Shown in pieces: positions 10,539 through 21,465 of a DNA stretch of 64,000 bases; position 1 is the stretch's first letter; every line of letters begins with the position of its first letter. The translations under genes were made by a program, and so were the position numbers. The stretch lies in NCBI RefSeq assembly GCF_019649055.1, contig NW_026570277.1, forward strand, positions 744,001-808,000, given 5' to 3'. The stretch comes from Paramacrobiotus metropolitanus (taxonomy: Eukaryota; Tardigrada; Eutardigrada; Parachela; Macrobiotidae). The notes beneath the pieces are model-generated. The model was not told the origin of the DNA. It made no database searches and saw nothing but the letters and a program-made list of their open reading frames with translations.

Positions 10539-11510
10539 ATGAACTCTACTTTGCTGTTAAATTCAACCGGCGGCCGCACTATCTCTCCCGGTTTCGTAAT
10601 CACAACCAGCGCGCGCCTTGCTCTCAACACCGGTGTTTTGCTCGTGCTTCTCCTGGATAAGGCACTGCGTTCCTCCTCCTTTAATGTCTACATAATTACC
10701 TTACTCTCCAGCAACGTCGTATACGCAGCTATAGACGGCCCGTTAAAAATCCTGACCATGGCCGCCTCGGGATGGAGGCTGGGACGGCCCGTCTGCACGC
10801 TAAGCATGTACGCCATCTACGTCCTCCATCCGGTTACGCTCCACACCCACCTCCTCATCAGCCTCAATCGGGCGTGGGCGCTCTTCTGGCCGATCGGATA
10901 CCGGAATTATCACACTGCAAAAACCGCTGCAGCGATCTGTATTATCATGTTATTTTACGTCCATGCGTGGCAGTTACCGGGAGTGATACTGGACGCCCTG
11001 TATTATCGTCTGAGTCCGGAAAAAGGCTGCTGGCTAAATCGCGCCGCCATGCCGGTTTTCACGGCTTTGCAAAGCTGGACGCAAACTGTTCCAACATTTT
11101 TCGTACCCTTGTGTTACCCGTTTTTACTGATCAAATTTTATTTACGGAAGCGTAAGATCGCTGAAAGAGCAGCCGGAAATAGCGGCGGGCATGTGCAGCT
11201 GCCGCTGCGGAAAAAGGCAGGTCAGCCGTTTTTGGTTACATCCATGTTTACCGTAGCATTCATGTTGTGCTGGGTGCCGACACCGATATTCTACATGATG
11301 ACGGAATCGAAGCCGAACGCTTACCCGGAATTTCGCCAATTCCAAGCCACTGCGTATTCGCTGCTGCCGATACTGGATCCCATACTGTTTTGCCTGACCT
11401 TTGGCTACTGTCAAGATAGCGCGCGCCGATTATGGCGAACATATGTTGCGCGACCCACGACGAGCGCTGTTGATGGTACATCCATGTCGCGTGCTGTCAC
11501 GGAGAAGTAA
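10539..11510 (+). CDS. Rhodopsin-like (class A) GPCR, single exon, atypical motifs
   Basis: 323 residues with seven hydrophobic segments. The short N-terminus carries two N-glycosylation sites (N2, N8). TM1 is ~19-40 with LNTG around N30. TM2 is ~50-70. C86 at the top of TM3 and C164 in extracellular loop 2 can form the usual disulfide. The TM3 end reads NRA at 110-112 instead of D/ERY. TM4 is ~129-150 and TM5 ~183-203. A basic third loop follows, then CWVP at 244-247 in TM6 and DPILF at 280-284 in TM7 (instead of NPxxY). These are class A landmarks, so the plasma-membrane 7TM receptor call is firm. The ligand cannot be predicted. Loss of the acidic residue in DRY may alter G-protein activation (inference). 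The gene has no introns and no paralog in the window, and the start is the first ATG before TM1. Confidence 0.85.
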   Translation: MNSTLLLNSTGGRTISPGFVITTSARLALNTGVLLVLLLDKALRSSSFNVYIITLLSSNVVYAAIDGPLKILTMAASGWRLGRPVCTLSMYAIYVLHPVTLHTHLLISLNRAWALFWPIGYRNYHTAKTAAAICIIMLFYVHAWQLPGVILDALYYRLSPEKGCWLNRAAMPVFTALQSWTQTVPTFFVPLCYPFLLIKFYLRKRKIAERAAGNSGGHVQLPLRKKAGQPFLVTSMFTVAFMLCWVPTPIFYMMTESKPNAYPEFRQFQATAYSLLPILDPILFCLTFGYCQDSARRLWRTYVARPTTSAVDGTSMSRAVTEK

Positions 11511-14500
11511 CCTCCCGTTTTGAAGGTTAACTAAAATGACTAAGAGTACCTGAAGTCCAGCTTTCTAGATTTACGCGTTTAATGCTTAAACGATCTGCGG
11601 TAAACCCCTCTAGGAGAGGCGAGGCCCAGACAGCTTTTTGGAAGTTCTTATTTATGCAACAGATTAATGAGACGCCGAAACAAAAAATCTTTGAGTTCGC
11701 GTACGATTATGATGATGTTAGTCACAGTGCAAACTGCAAAGTATTAATTACGTAACTTCATACATCCCCGGTAGGTTTTCGATACTACACTGCTGCATTA
11801 TAACCGGAAAAGCAGCCAACACAGCGCAAATGTATCTGGTTCAGTTTACCATGCGTGAAAACAGATTTTAACAAGGATTGTTGAGGAAAAACAGTAAAAG
11901 GCCCGATGGTGCAACGTTGGTTCCCATTGGGAGGGAAAGCAACTGGTATAGGACGCCACGTGTGGGGGCACGTTAGCTCAGTCGTACCTGAAAGGATCGG
12001 CCAGAGCGGCTGGAGCAACGGCTAGCCAAGCGGAAAACCGAAAACGATATAACTACCGCTTACTGGGAAACCAGTATCTGTTTTATCCGTTTGCTGTGGA
12101 GACAATGGGAGACCTAGGAGAAACCAGGAAGGAAGTGATTAGCTTCTTTGGACGTCTGATTAGATAAAAGACAGGCGAGAGCAGATCCACGGCACATCTT
12201 AAACAGCGGATTAGTCTGGCTATTATGAAGAAAAATGCCGCAGCAGTTTCGGGCACTTTGCCAGGAAGGAATAAATTTGTTAGTGGAGAATTTGGTTGTT
12301 TTTTTCAGTCTTAATACAATACACATTCACGGTAGGTCAACAACACAGTAGTGTTGTTGACCTACCGTGAATGTAAGAAGCTTCAACCAAATTAAAGGAT
12401 CTGTTTTTAACACCTTATAACTGTTTCGTCGATTTTGTAGAGCTACAGTACAGTACATACAGGTACAGGAGTGTGTAGCGTGGAGGGTATTCATTCTGTT
12501 ATTGAATAAAGGTTAGATGAACACTTCTTAGACCGCCATTCCTTATGCCCTGTTCTGTGGCAGCTGATCCTGTACGTTTGTCTGCAACCTAAGGTGAGTG
12601 TTTGCCTGATTGTCGTAGCAGTTAATTTGCTTTAACGAACAAACAAAAAACATCATTAACAGGAAAACGTACTCGTAAATTCGACAGGCCAGCCTACACG
12701 GGCGGATAAAACACCTAACGTCCGTTTGCTGGAGAAATGTTTCCTTTCGTCTTCGAAATGCTATCGATTTCTTAAACATCAGCGAGCGTCGGACCATGTT
12801 AGCAAAGTTGCATTTATACTCAACAACACACTTACAGATACATTTAATTATATTAGTTTATAATTATGATCGTGGCATCTCAACAGTCATTTTCCTTTCT
12901 CGACTCGACACCTGCTGATCACTTCACTTTTGCTCACGTCGAGATCGATCAATAAATTTAGCACTTTTACTCATGTACGTAAACCATTGGAACCCGACCA
13001 GGCGTTTACTTTACTGCACAGCTACACGACTGCCGTATGCTACCGTGACCTGTGACCTTTCTAATGTCATCCCCACAAGATGCTGCACTTTACTTAAATC
13101 TTCACCTAAATCTGCTTTATTCAAATCATGTTTGTCTGTAATCGCGACATTACTTCCGAATTACAACTGGATTTTACCGATTATCGCAAAGAAGCTAATG
13201 ACAACATCCCTGCCATCTTCACAAAACTGGGGAACATATCTGCGAATGTCTTCAACAATATTTTTGAAACTTCAGCAGTACGAAGAAGCTTCCTCGAGTA
13301 TCCCTGAGGACGAAACATTTCATTTTGCGGACCACGTTTCCTACAATTTCAACCGATATTCCGCTGTTGAATGCGTTAAGTCTATCGGAACCCAAAGCCA
13401 CATTAACACAACTGGCTCTGCCGACACCACCATAAAATCTGGATACTCCTTTGTTTTCCATGCTATCTGTACCATCACAATCGGCAATAAACAGGACCAC
13501 TCTACATAGAATTTACGGAATTTATCATCTGTGTGTTTACTTCCCGTCGCACATTCTTGCAGAAATGCTATCGAATTGTCCACATCTTATCCAGCTGTTC
13601 GGGAGCGCATGATCAACTACGGAGTTGCATACTTTGGAAACGCTGTCAGTATCACAACACCATAACAACTCGCCGCCTCCGAGGAATTTAATGTCGACTC
13701 TTATGTGAAATGTTTCATTGGAATCGCTGCTGCTGTTATCGACCTTGCTGTGTTTTACTTTAATTTCACGTGACCTTAATGACAACAATTGACGTGCTAT
13801 GTATTCCGTCGAAGTTCAGTGCCTGATGAAGAACTCTGTCAGACTACTGCTTTGTCTTCTGCTGCGTTTTTACAAAACTATAACCTAAATTGTGAGCTTA
13901 TGGTACTTAACCTATCTGTGTGACTAAGTTGTCGCCTAGAACTCAATAAAGTTAAGTTAAGATCGGCGTTGTGCTGATTAATATTACTTACTGTCCTACA
14001 TCACCCTTGCCGACAAATTGTAGAGATCCTGCTGAAACCGTTTACTATTTCCTCGCTATCAGTAGTTAATGATATGCTGCTTGGTTGTATGCATAAAAAT
14101 AAAGAGAGAAGCTGGCTGATGGTCAGCAGATCGTGGCTCACAAACTTCGCGGTTGTCGATCTGTCGTTGCAACAAGTTTTCCAGTAAACATTTTATTGAT
14201 CATCAAAGAGTCGTCACAAGATTGCCGGCCAGCTGTTAAAAATGCAGCCAGTCGTTGGTGCCCCGTTTCTACACATATGACACCTCTAATTCTTGGAACT
14301 GCTTTACACGAAAAGTGAAGAGTGCATATACTCAAGATTACTGCTACTTTGACATCAGCATTCCTCCGTAGAGCTGGACTGAAGATTAATACGGTGGTAT
14401 TAATCTTGCAGCGCTTACGGTCTGACAAATGTAGAGACTGTAGATTAGCACGGAAGTGGAAGGTATCACATTAATTTTATTGATCCACTCAATGTCGAAG

Positions 14501-15222
14501 TACAGTATTGCAGACTGCAATTATTTACAGTCATAGGATTACCGTGGTCCGTGGGAGATTGTTGGCATTGAGCAACATGCACCAAAATGCACCGCAATGG
14601 TAAGCGCTTGTTACGTCATCAGTCATATTTTACGTTAATATCTACTGGGGCTTGTAGAGAGCAGACGTCTTTCCTGGGAATGCTAACAATTTGTGCAAAT
14701 GATGTTGCGCCTACTATTAAAATAGATCCGATGAATGATGGGTTGACCGTTGGTTATGGATCCAAAGGTGAGCTGGTCGATTATTATGCCGACCTTTCAC
14801 GGACTCGTGTTGATACATGAGCACAAACCTATTATTTATCCACACGGGTTTGCAGGTGCTGCTTAGTGGTTTGCGATAGTAGGAGCCAAGTAAGTAAGTA
14901 AGTTAATGTTTTGGAGTGTATCGCTAGACAGCGCAGCACTATAATTATCGAGCAATGACGATTGACGATGGAATAATTTCTACCACAAAAATATCGATCT
15001 AATACTATCCTCCTCCTGTATGATCAAACATATTTAACCACAATTTTTCCTTAAAAACTGCCGAGGATTTCCGATAAATCCCAGCCTGATCGTTTAGTTC
15101 ATAGAGACTATGATAGAGTTATGGCGGCCTGACAAGTATTCACCTGTACAGAGTCTGCATTTGCTCTCCTGATTTTTGTCGTTGGAAAAAATTGAATTAT
15201 CATCTATGTTCACTATAGCGAG
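11511..15222. other. 3.7 kb without a recognised gene
   Basis: Several unconvincing open frames (for example 12973-13509 plus and 14587-14820 plus) show no domain, signal peptide or paralog. The notable structures are the hairpin at 12323-12374 and a short AATAAA-containing stretch near 13945. The region may include exons of unknown genes that I cannot assemble. Confidence 0.4.
12323..12374. repeat. Perfect 24-bp inverted repeat with 4-nt loop
   Basis: The left arm 12323-12346 begins ACATTCACGGTAGGTCAACA. The right arm 12351-12374 is its exact reverse complement, and the loop is AGTA. Being almost loopless and perfect, it looks more like a recent palindrome or small fold-back than a typical microRNA precursor, but a hairpin RNA cannot be excluded. 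Confidence 0.9.
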
Positions 15223-15636
15223 ATGTCGTTGTACGCGAGATTGCTGCCCTTTGGCGCGCTGCTGCTGTTCGCCGTGGAATACAACGCTACCTTGAGCATG
15301 TCGGCGGCACCGTCATCGACGATGTTTCGTTTGTATATGCATCGCACGAGGACGGCTTCAGCGAATCGTCAGGGACGATCACCGTCCAACGGCACCACGA
15401 CATGGCCCACCACGACGACCACGGCAATCCCAGTGGAAAGCAGTCGGCCCCCGCACCACTTAGGACCCTGGCAGACAATCAATCCATTCGATCGAGGACT
15501 GCGCCGACGGTACATGCTTATGCGCCGGGTACACTTACAGACAGCTGCCTATCGCGGCAATCCGGCTTTCGCTTCTGGCCAAGGCGCCGTTGTCAAGAAT
15601 GTGCTGGACATCGGCCTTGGCATGGGATGGATATAG
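15223..15636 (+). CDS. Secreted 137-aa family protein, copy 3 (complete)
   Basis: A single exon of 137 codons. The signal peptide is residues 1-19 (MSLYARLLPFGALLLFAVE). It is followed by an N-glycosylation site (NAT at 21-23), an NGTTTWPTTTTT linker at 56-67, LGPWQ at 80-84, GLRRR at 92-96, a second dibasic at 101-102, and the tail SGQGAVVKNVLDIGLGMGWI at 118-137. It is nearly identical to copy 1 at the window start and clearly paralogous to copy 2. The only ATG in frame before the hydrophobic segment is the chosen start. It is probably secreted and possibly proteolytically processed. The function is unknown. Confidence 0.85.
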   Translation: MSLYARLLPFGALLLFAVEYNATLSMSAAPSSTMFRLYMHRTRTASANRQGRSPSNGTTTWPTTTTTAIPVESSRPPHHLGPWQTINPFDRGLRRRYMLMRRVHLQTAAYRGNPAFASGQGAVVKNVLDIGLGMGWI

Positions 15637-16589
15637 CACCATCCTATTATCGAATTCTTAGGAATAATCCTAAGGATTCGATAACATGAGGGCAACTGCG
15701 CACACCGCTGCTCTTCTATGCCGGGTGATATCTAGGAGCTTTCTTTGTCCCGTGATTATGTTGAGAATGCGGCAACTTAATGTTGATGCCTGGCTTTTTA
15801 TTGCCGGCTAATTTCAATGACCTTTTTTTGTCCGTGATTCTGTTGACATTGTGGCTTTAGCTGATGTGGTTTGGTTATATTTTCTTTGTGATGTTAAAAA
15901 ATTTATAAGCTTCGAGTTTTGTTTGTACAACACAGAACTTTGGTCATTTACGACATTTTACATAGCGATTTCTGCTTTAATACTGACTGCGAGCTGCCCT
16001 TGTCCTGAACGCCGATTAAAATTACTGGGAATCTCAGCCTGTATTCAGCAAATATGCAGCCTAAGTCCCTGACAAGGATAAATCATGACGTGAACAATGC
16101 ACATCATATCGAATTCATTTTAGTAGTCAAGTCTTGCTTGACCTCTTTTAATGACGTCATTTTCCCGTCTCGGACGTGCTTCGCAAGATGGACGAATTAC
16201 GAAAACACATTTGTCTGCCGGAAAACAAATCAGAAATTCTTGATAACGAGCGATTTTTGTGGTTTTTTTCGGGTCGTAATTGTGCATATCCTGAAGCGCA
16301 TGGGCATTTGAGCAAATAAATAACAAACAGTATGTTATTATTGTTTTTTCGCAACCTTTTTATTTACTGGTGAGTACCATAAATTCAGTGTGATCAAACC
16401 GATTCTATCGCCTATAAGACTTTAACTTCTCGAAGTTTAAAAAAAAATTATAGTTCCATACCATTGATAAATTATCAATCATTTTATTGCAGTGTTATGT
16501 ACTAGCTGGAGTATACAGATAATGAAAAAATAATGAGCTATACCTCAAGACATTCACAGCATTAGCGCTGATGGATGCAGCGGAGTGCA

Positions 16590-17040
16590 GTTTTGGGTCC
16601 GGTCGCTTCTGCCGGAGTGTAATTCGAAATTATACTCCGGCAGCAACGTCGATCGGACACGAAATTGTACTCCGGCAGAAACATCCGGATACCAAACTAC
16701 ACCTAAAAAAAAATCACAAATCACCTAAATTAATCACCTAAACCAAATCACCTAATCACCTAATCACCTAATCACCTAATCTCACCTAAATTAAATGAGA
16801 TTTTCTTGTTGTAGTTTGCATGTTTCTTTCTTTACTTTGCCCCCAAGTATGTTTTGACCAATAAAGTGCACATAACAACACCTTATTCTATTTGGTTGTG
16901 ATCAAAGACGCAAGAAAAACCGAGTGGGTAAAATTTACGGCGGTCGTTTTGGCGGCCCCCGGTCGTTTCGGATGGTTAAGAGGCCAAAACAACCGCAAAT
17001 CGTCTGAGACGACCGGTTGTTTTGGACGGTAATAGCCGTG
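16590..17040. mobile_element. Diverged or composite relative of the 2820 MITE
   Basis: The left part repeats ACTCCGGCAGAAAC-type units. The right part (16925-17037) matches the right arm of the 2820-3183 element (ACGGCGGTCGTTTTGGCGG, GAGACGACCGGTTGTTTTGG). The middle is replaced by an ATCACCTA minisatellite and a segment that recurs near 34490-34590 (ATGAGATNTTCTTGTTGTAG). Confidence 0.6.
16733..16790 (+). repeat. ATCACCTA minisatellite
   Basis: At least five adjacent imperfect copies of the 8-base unit ATCACCTA, inside the MITE remnant. Confidence 0.85.
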
Positions 17041-17319
17041 TGACCAGTTGTGCAATACTCCGCTGGCGCTGGCGTGGTACGTTTCGGTGATGTGGACGTT
17101 GACGGTGGTGGTGCGAGTGATCGCTTTGCTTTTTTGTGGATGATTGGGAGAACATCAATAACAGCAGGCCGTCCGATATTCACCCGGAAGAGTTTGGGAT
17201 TAAGCGGATCATTGACTGTCTTCGCCATTGTCGAAAAAATGTTAAGGTTTCAAATTTCTTGCTGTTTAGGCAGCAACACCGGGATCCCTGACTGCCTTAC
17301 AGGCACATCTAGCCTCTCC

Positions 17320-17560
17320 ACAGCAATGTGCATTCAAACAAATTATCGAGCTTGCCGTTTTACTCTCCCACGTATCCTGACAGCGTGATAGAGGTCAAGT
17401 CCTTTCGGGAGGGAAGCAGGTTATGATCGTTTCGCAGTAAACTGCAGAAGATACTGGCCGACCGGCTAAAATCCGATAATTCGAAGGGCTACCAAGCACG
17501 CTTTGCTAGTGGTCACCGAGGTACAGACACGTGCCAGGCATGGAATGAGTGCTTTCAATT
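17320..17560 (-). pseudogene. Fragment of the LRR gene (exon 2 start region)
   Basis: This stretch aligns by eye with 45690-45930, the acceptor and first codons of exon 2 of the LRR gene at 43964-47011 (shared phrase TCCTGACAGCGTGATAGAGG). It has substitutions and small indels, and no further LRR exons are nearby. It is a truncated duplicate that cannot make the protein. Confidence 0.65.
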
Positions 17561-19088
17561 AAGTAATTTATGATAAAAAATCCATATTAGCAGCAATAAT
17601 GGTAACTATCATCGTAATTAAACAGTCCAAGTGAACCGACGTGACCCGGTACATGGTATCGAATCTGTGTTCATTCTAGTCACAATGGGCACAATGAGCA
17701 CACTGGCTAGATAACGCGGATAAATGAGCACGCGGATAAACTTTCGGGTTTTGGATGGGCTACATCGAGCGGGAAGAGATTTGAATGGGTGACCGCTCTG
17801 AGTTCAGCCTGCGAGTTCACCGCCTGCGCACGGCTGCAAGGCTTGTCTGAGAAGCGGCTGGCTGGGGCAGCAATAGCACCAAGGAGACGGATATTGCAGA
17901 TGAAGGATTACAATCGTAGTCAAACTGGACAGAGGACAAACAAGATATTGTAAAGATGAGAAATCTTGACCAGACATGTTAATGCCTTCGCCGATGCGAT
18001 GACTGAGCTAACAAACCGCTCTATTGTCTTCGGGCAGAGAGTTCAGCTAGATTACTTCAAATTACCACCCTGGCTACTCCGTAGCGACTTGGACTGAAGG
18101 GCCTATTATGTCCGCAGCACCAATCGTGCCAAATGGAAGGAGACAGGCAGAGCAGTTGAAACAGAGGAATGGCGCCTTCTCCAGAGATGTGTTTACTGTC
18201 TACCTGTTTAGAATTCTCTTAATCTGGTTCTGCTGAACGTCTTGTTCTGGCTAAGCCGGTTAGCGCAATTGCGCGTTAAAATAAAGTCGGCGCTCACGAT
18301 CCGCCTGTTGCAGTGTTATAGTCAGGCGACTGCGTGAATAAATTATCACAGGATGTTCTGTCTGTTACATCCGATGCACGCATGCGGCTTCGCCGTCGTT
18401 AGTGACGGTTAGTCTGATTAAGTTCTCTGCTAGTGCTTGGGACTTGCTCTGATCTTGGAATAAAGGATCTTTGTTCCCGGGATCAAAGCTCGGGGCAGTT
18501 TTCCGCATTATTTTTGGGTCATAATTAAAACCATTTGGGACAAGTGTCGCTCCTTTATCTTATCACTAGCAACAGAGACGGAATTGCGCTGCTTATTCGG
18601 GTTATTTGATGCAAAAATTCGCTGCAGAGCAAAGAGTTTTCCCTTTCTCGACGTGGCTTGGTTTTGGGATTGTCTAGGTAAAGGATTTCGGACTTCTCTG
18701 CTTGATTTTTTTAGAACAAAACCATTCGCTATGAAGTGGACGACAATTTCGTCGATAATTATCTTTGAATTATTTTGATAAAAAAAAAACAGATAAGCCT
18801 GATTTACCTTCCAGAAATCAATCGTTTTGCTGCTCTGTAGTTTTACTGCCGCAATGTGCCTACACGTACTAATCCGATAGCCACAGCCAAAGTGTCAAAA
18901 ATATTTCACTTTTCAATGCAGCGGGCGGAAACGACAAAAGCCGACACTGCTAAATTTATTCTGGGAGTATAGTAGATATTGACAAAATCATTTAGAAGTT
19001 GCTGGAAAGCAGAACAGCTGCAACGATGAACGCGGGGAGATTCGAAGGCGATTGACCCATAATGCTCGCTCCACGTGAAAGCGCTTAA
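17561..19088. other. No gene recognised
   Basis: No convincing coding frame in either strand. The stretch 18200-18520, with several AATAAA-like motifs, might be a decayed LTR, but I could not find matching ends or a target duplication. Confidence 0.35.
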
Positions 19089-19766
19089 AGGATTTGGCCC
19101 GGTACATAGCACCAAGTTCGTGTACATCCAGGGTAACTTTCGCTGGTGCGCGCTCCCAAACACTTTGTTGCATTGCTTTATGGTATTTTGTAGCCAGAAG
19201 AATTGTACACCTAGGTGAGAAAACCGTTTGCGCGCAACATCCGGTTGCAAAGTTATAAGGGTATCAAAATTCCAAAAAGTTTAAATGCATTCAGGTGTAC
19301 CAAAAGTCTCATTATGGACCGATCCCTTTCAAATTTTGCGCGTAAATGCACATAACCATGAAGATCGTTTTGACACGGATCCACTGTTCTAGCATGTTTT
19401 TCAAATTTTAAAATGAATTTCAAAAATTTCAAAATTCATTTTAAAATTTGAAAAAATCGTAGAAGTCTGGATTCGTGTCAAAACGATCTTCATGGTTATG
19501 TGCATTTACGCGCAAAATTTGAAAGCGATCGGTCCATAATGAGACTTTTGGTACACCTGAATCGCATTTAAACTTTTTGGAATTTTGATACCCTTATAAC
19601 TTTTTAACCGGATGTTGCGCGCGCAAACGGTTTACTCACCTAGGTATACAATTCTGCTGGCTACAAAATATCATAAAGTAATGCAAAAAAGTGTTTGGGA
19701 TCGCGCACCAGCGAAAGTTCCCCTGGATGTACACGAACTTGGTGCTATGTACCGGGCAAAATCCCT
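19089..19766. mobile_element. ~680 bp imperfect palindrome (fold-back element)
   Basis: The left arm (from about 19089) and right arm (to about 19766) are reverse complements over ~330 bases with scattered mismatches, around a centre near 19427 (AAATGAATTTCAAAAATTTC). Both arms, read outward, encode the same short peptide with motif RAPAKVxLDVHELGAMYRAKS: minus strand near 19085-19170, plus strand near 19680-19770. Related, more decayed inverted arms occur at 46030-46560, so this is a repeat family. Fold-back transposon is my best class. Confidence 0.75.
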
Positions 19767-21344
19767 CAAGGAGAATTTATACCATGGTCGCACGATCAAA
19801 AACGAGTTTTTCGAAATTCTACAGTTGTAGTTAGAAGGGTTACATCTATTACTGAGCGGAAATTTAGTAAAGTATGTTGTAACGAAAAAAGTTATTCAAG
19901 TGTTTTCGTTGCCGACCAAGAACGAAAAAATTTTTTTCTATAGAACAGCTTCTGAAATCAATAAAAATTTGCAAGGATTCCAGAAAATTTCTGACCTCGA
20001 TCAGACTAAAAAAATCATTTTCGAAAAACAATTGTGAAGCGTTTTTATATGACAAATGTTTGCGTAGCTTGTTTAAAATAAATAAAAGCAACTTCCGGTG
20101 TCGGAAAGTTTGTTTTGTTTCAGGATAGGGTAAGTTTTGTCAAAAACACGCTCCACAGAACTTTATTCATTGGAGCTATATACAGCCTCGTGCTTGGATA
20201 AAATTGTTCAAAAATCTGCTTCAGTTGTTTTTATTTCCGCAAAATAACGACTTTCAATTAGCAACTTTTACACTTTAAAATAACTTAATCGGATTTACAC
20301 TTGCACAACTTTCGAAAATTACTGTGCTATGGCTATGATGCAGCACAAGCGCATGCACTGTGGCTGCTATGATAGTCGAAAGAGGTCGAAATCGGTATAA
20401 TCTCTTATTAAACGTTTTTTTTAAATTTTCTTACCACTTTTTAGTACCAAATCAGCTCTGGTTTTCAAAATGTGTGCGCGATGGCGTCATTAAGCGGCGT
20501 TCTATTTTTAAATTTATTCGCTTCAACTGCAGACAGAGCTAATTCTGTTTAATATACCATTGATTCCAGTTCTGGAGCATTTTTGTAATTTTTTACATTT
20601 TTTGTTGGGTGAGACTACATGCATCTCTTTCACCCCCATTTGCCATAGGCACTCTATTTTGCACCCTGTTTTACTGTAGGCACCCCTTTTCAATTAGATG
20701 ATTCTCGCAATTTATTTTTTTCCGCGGACTGTAGGCACCCATTTCAAGTATTTTTTCCAGAGCACTGGCTAAGATTTTCGAAAGTTTTTTTGGTTGACAA
20801 AGGTTTTTTGACGATCTCATGAGAATGTGTCAGGCATCACATAAGAAAGTGTACTAGGCAGTAGGCACTCCATCTGACGATACGATTCTAAGGTCAAGAA
20901 ATTCGACCTTAAAAACATAGCATTAACGGACAATATAGGGAGCCTATTGCTTTCGCAAGCAACGGGGTGCAAAGATTGAATATTCTAAACGGGGTGCCTG
21001 TAATTTATATAAAAGAGTCTGGGGAGGTGCGAAAGGGGGTGATTATAGATAACGGAGGTGAAAGGGGTGCCTATAGTCCATTCCTTTTTTATTTTTAATA
21101 TCAGCGCTGCCAATAACTTATCCTTTATTCCGCTTAGCCTTCGGCTGTTACCACCCTTTTTATAAAATTAAACGTGCGCCAGTTTTGACCATTCTCAGTC
21201 CGTACCACACCCCTTTAGGATATTGACAGCATATTTTTTTTAATGCTCTAAATTTTTTTAGCAGTGGCATGCTCACTTCGGTCCCGGTTAGGTGGCCTTC
21301 ACTCGCAGGGAAAGCAAAAAGCTGCCAAGGATTCTTATTTAATT
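19767..21344. other. No gene recognised; imperfect inverted repeat at ~20600-21085
   Basis: Phrases such as CACCCCCATTTGCCATAGGCA and GTAGGCACCCC on the left are mirrored by GGGGTGCCTATAGTCC and AGGGGGTGATTATAG on the right. This suggests another decayed fold-back element. No protein is encoded. Confidence 0.45.
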
Positions 21345-21465
21345 TAACGAAGTGGCTGTGCGCCGCGACAAACCGGGCGCATAGAATTTAGCTGTGCGCC
21401 CCCAGTGCTCGGGCGCACAGAATTTGGCTTTGTGCCCCGAATGTCCGGGCCGCGGAAATATCAAA
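21345..21465 (+). repeat. Outer left TIR of the MULE
   Basis: Tandem GC-rich units (CCGGGCGCATAGAATTTAGC, CGGGCGCACAGAATTTGGC), inverted relative to 26878-26990. Confidence 0.8.

Larger units (their letters stand above)
15270..17180. repeat. Segmental duplication, copy 2 (partner 1-1910)
   Basis: Same order of blocks as the first 1.9 kb of the window. The 15637-16589 part contains no gene of its own. This copy lacks the GC-rich insertion at 1340-1517 and instead carries a remnant of the CCGAAACGACCGG MITE family. Confidence 0.75.

Noticed and set aside
12323-12374. MicroRNA precursor
   Set aside because: The stem is perfectly paired with a 4-nt loop, unlike animal pre-miRNAs, which have bulges and larger loops; kept only as an inverted repeat.
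12973-13509. 178-codon open frame
   Set aside because: Low-complexity, Thr/Ser-rich translation with no family resemblance; opposite-strand frames are equally open.
16728-16795. CRISPR-like array
   Set aside because: Unit is 8 bases without spacers, in a eukaryotic sequence; a simple minisatellite.
18200-18520. Solo LTR
   Set aside because: No TG...CA ends with a matching target duplication could be found.
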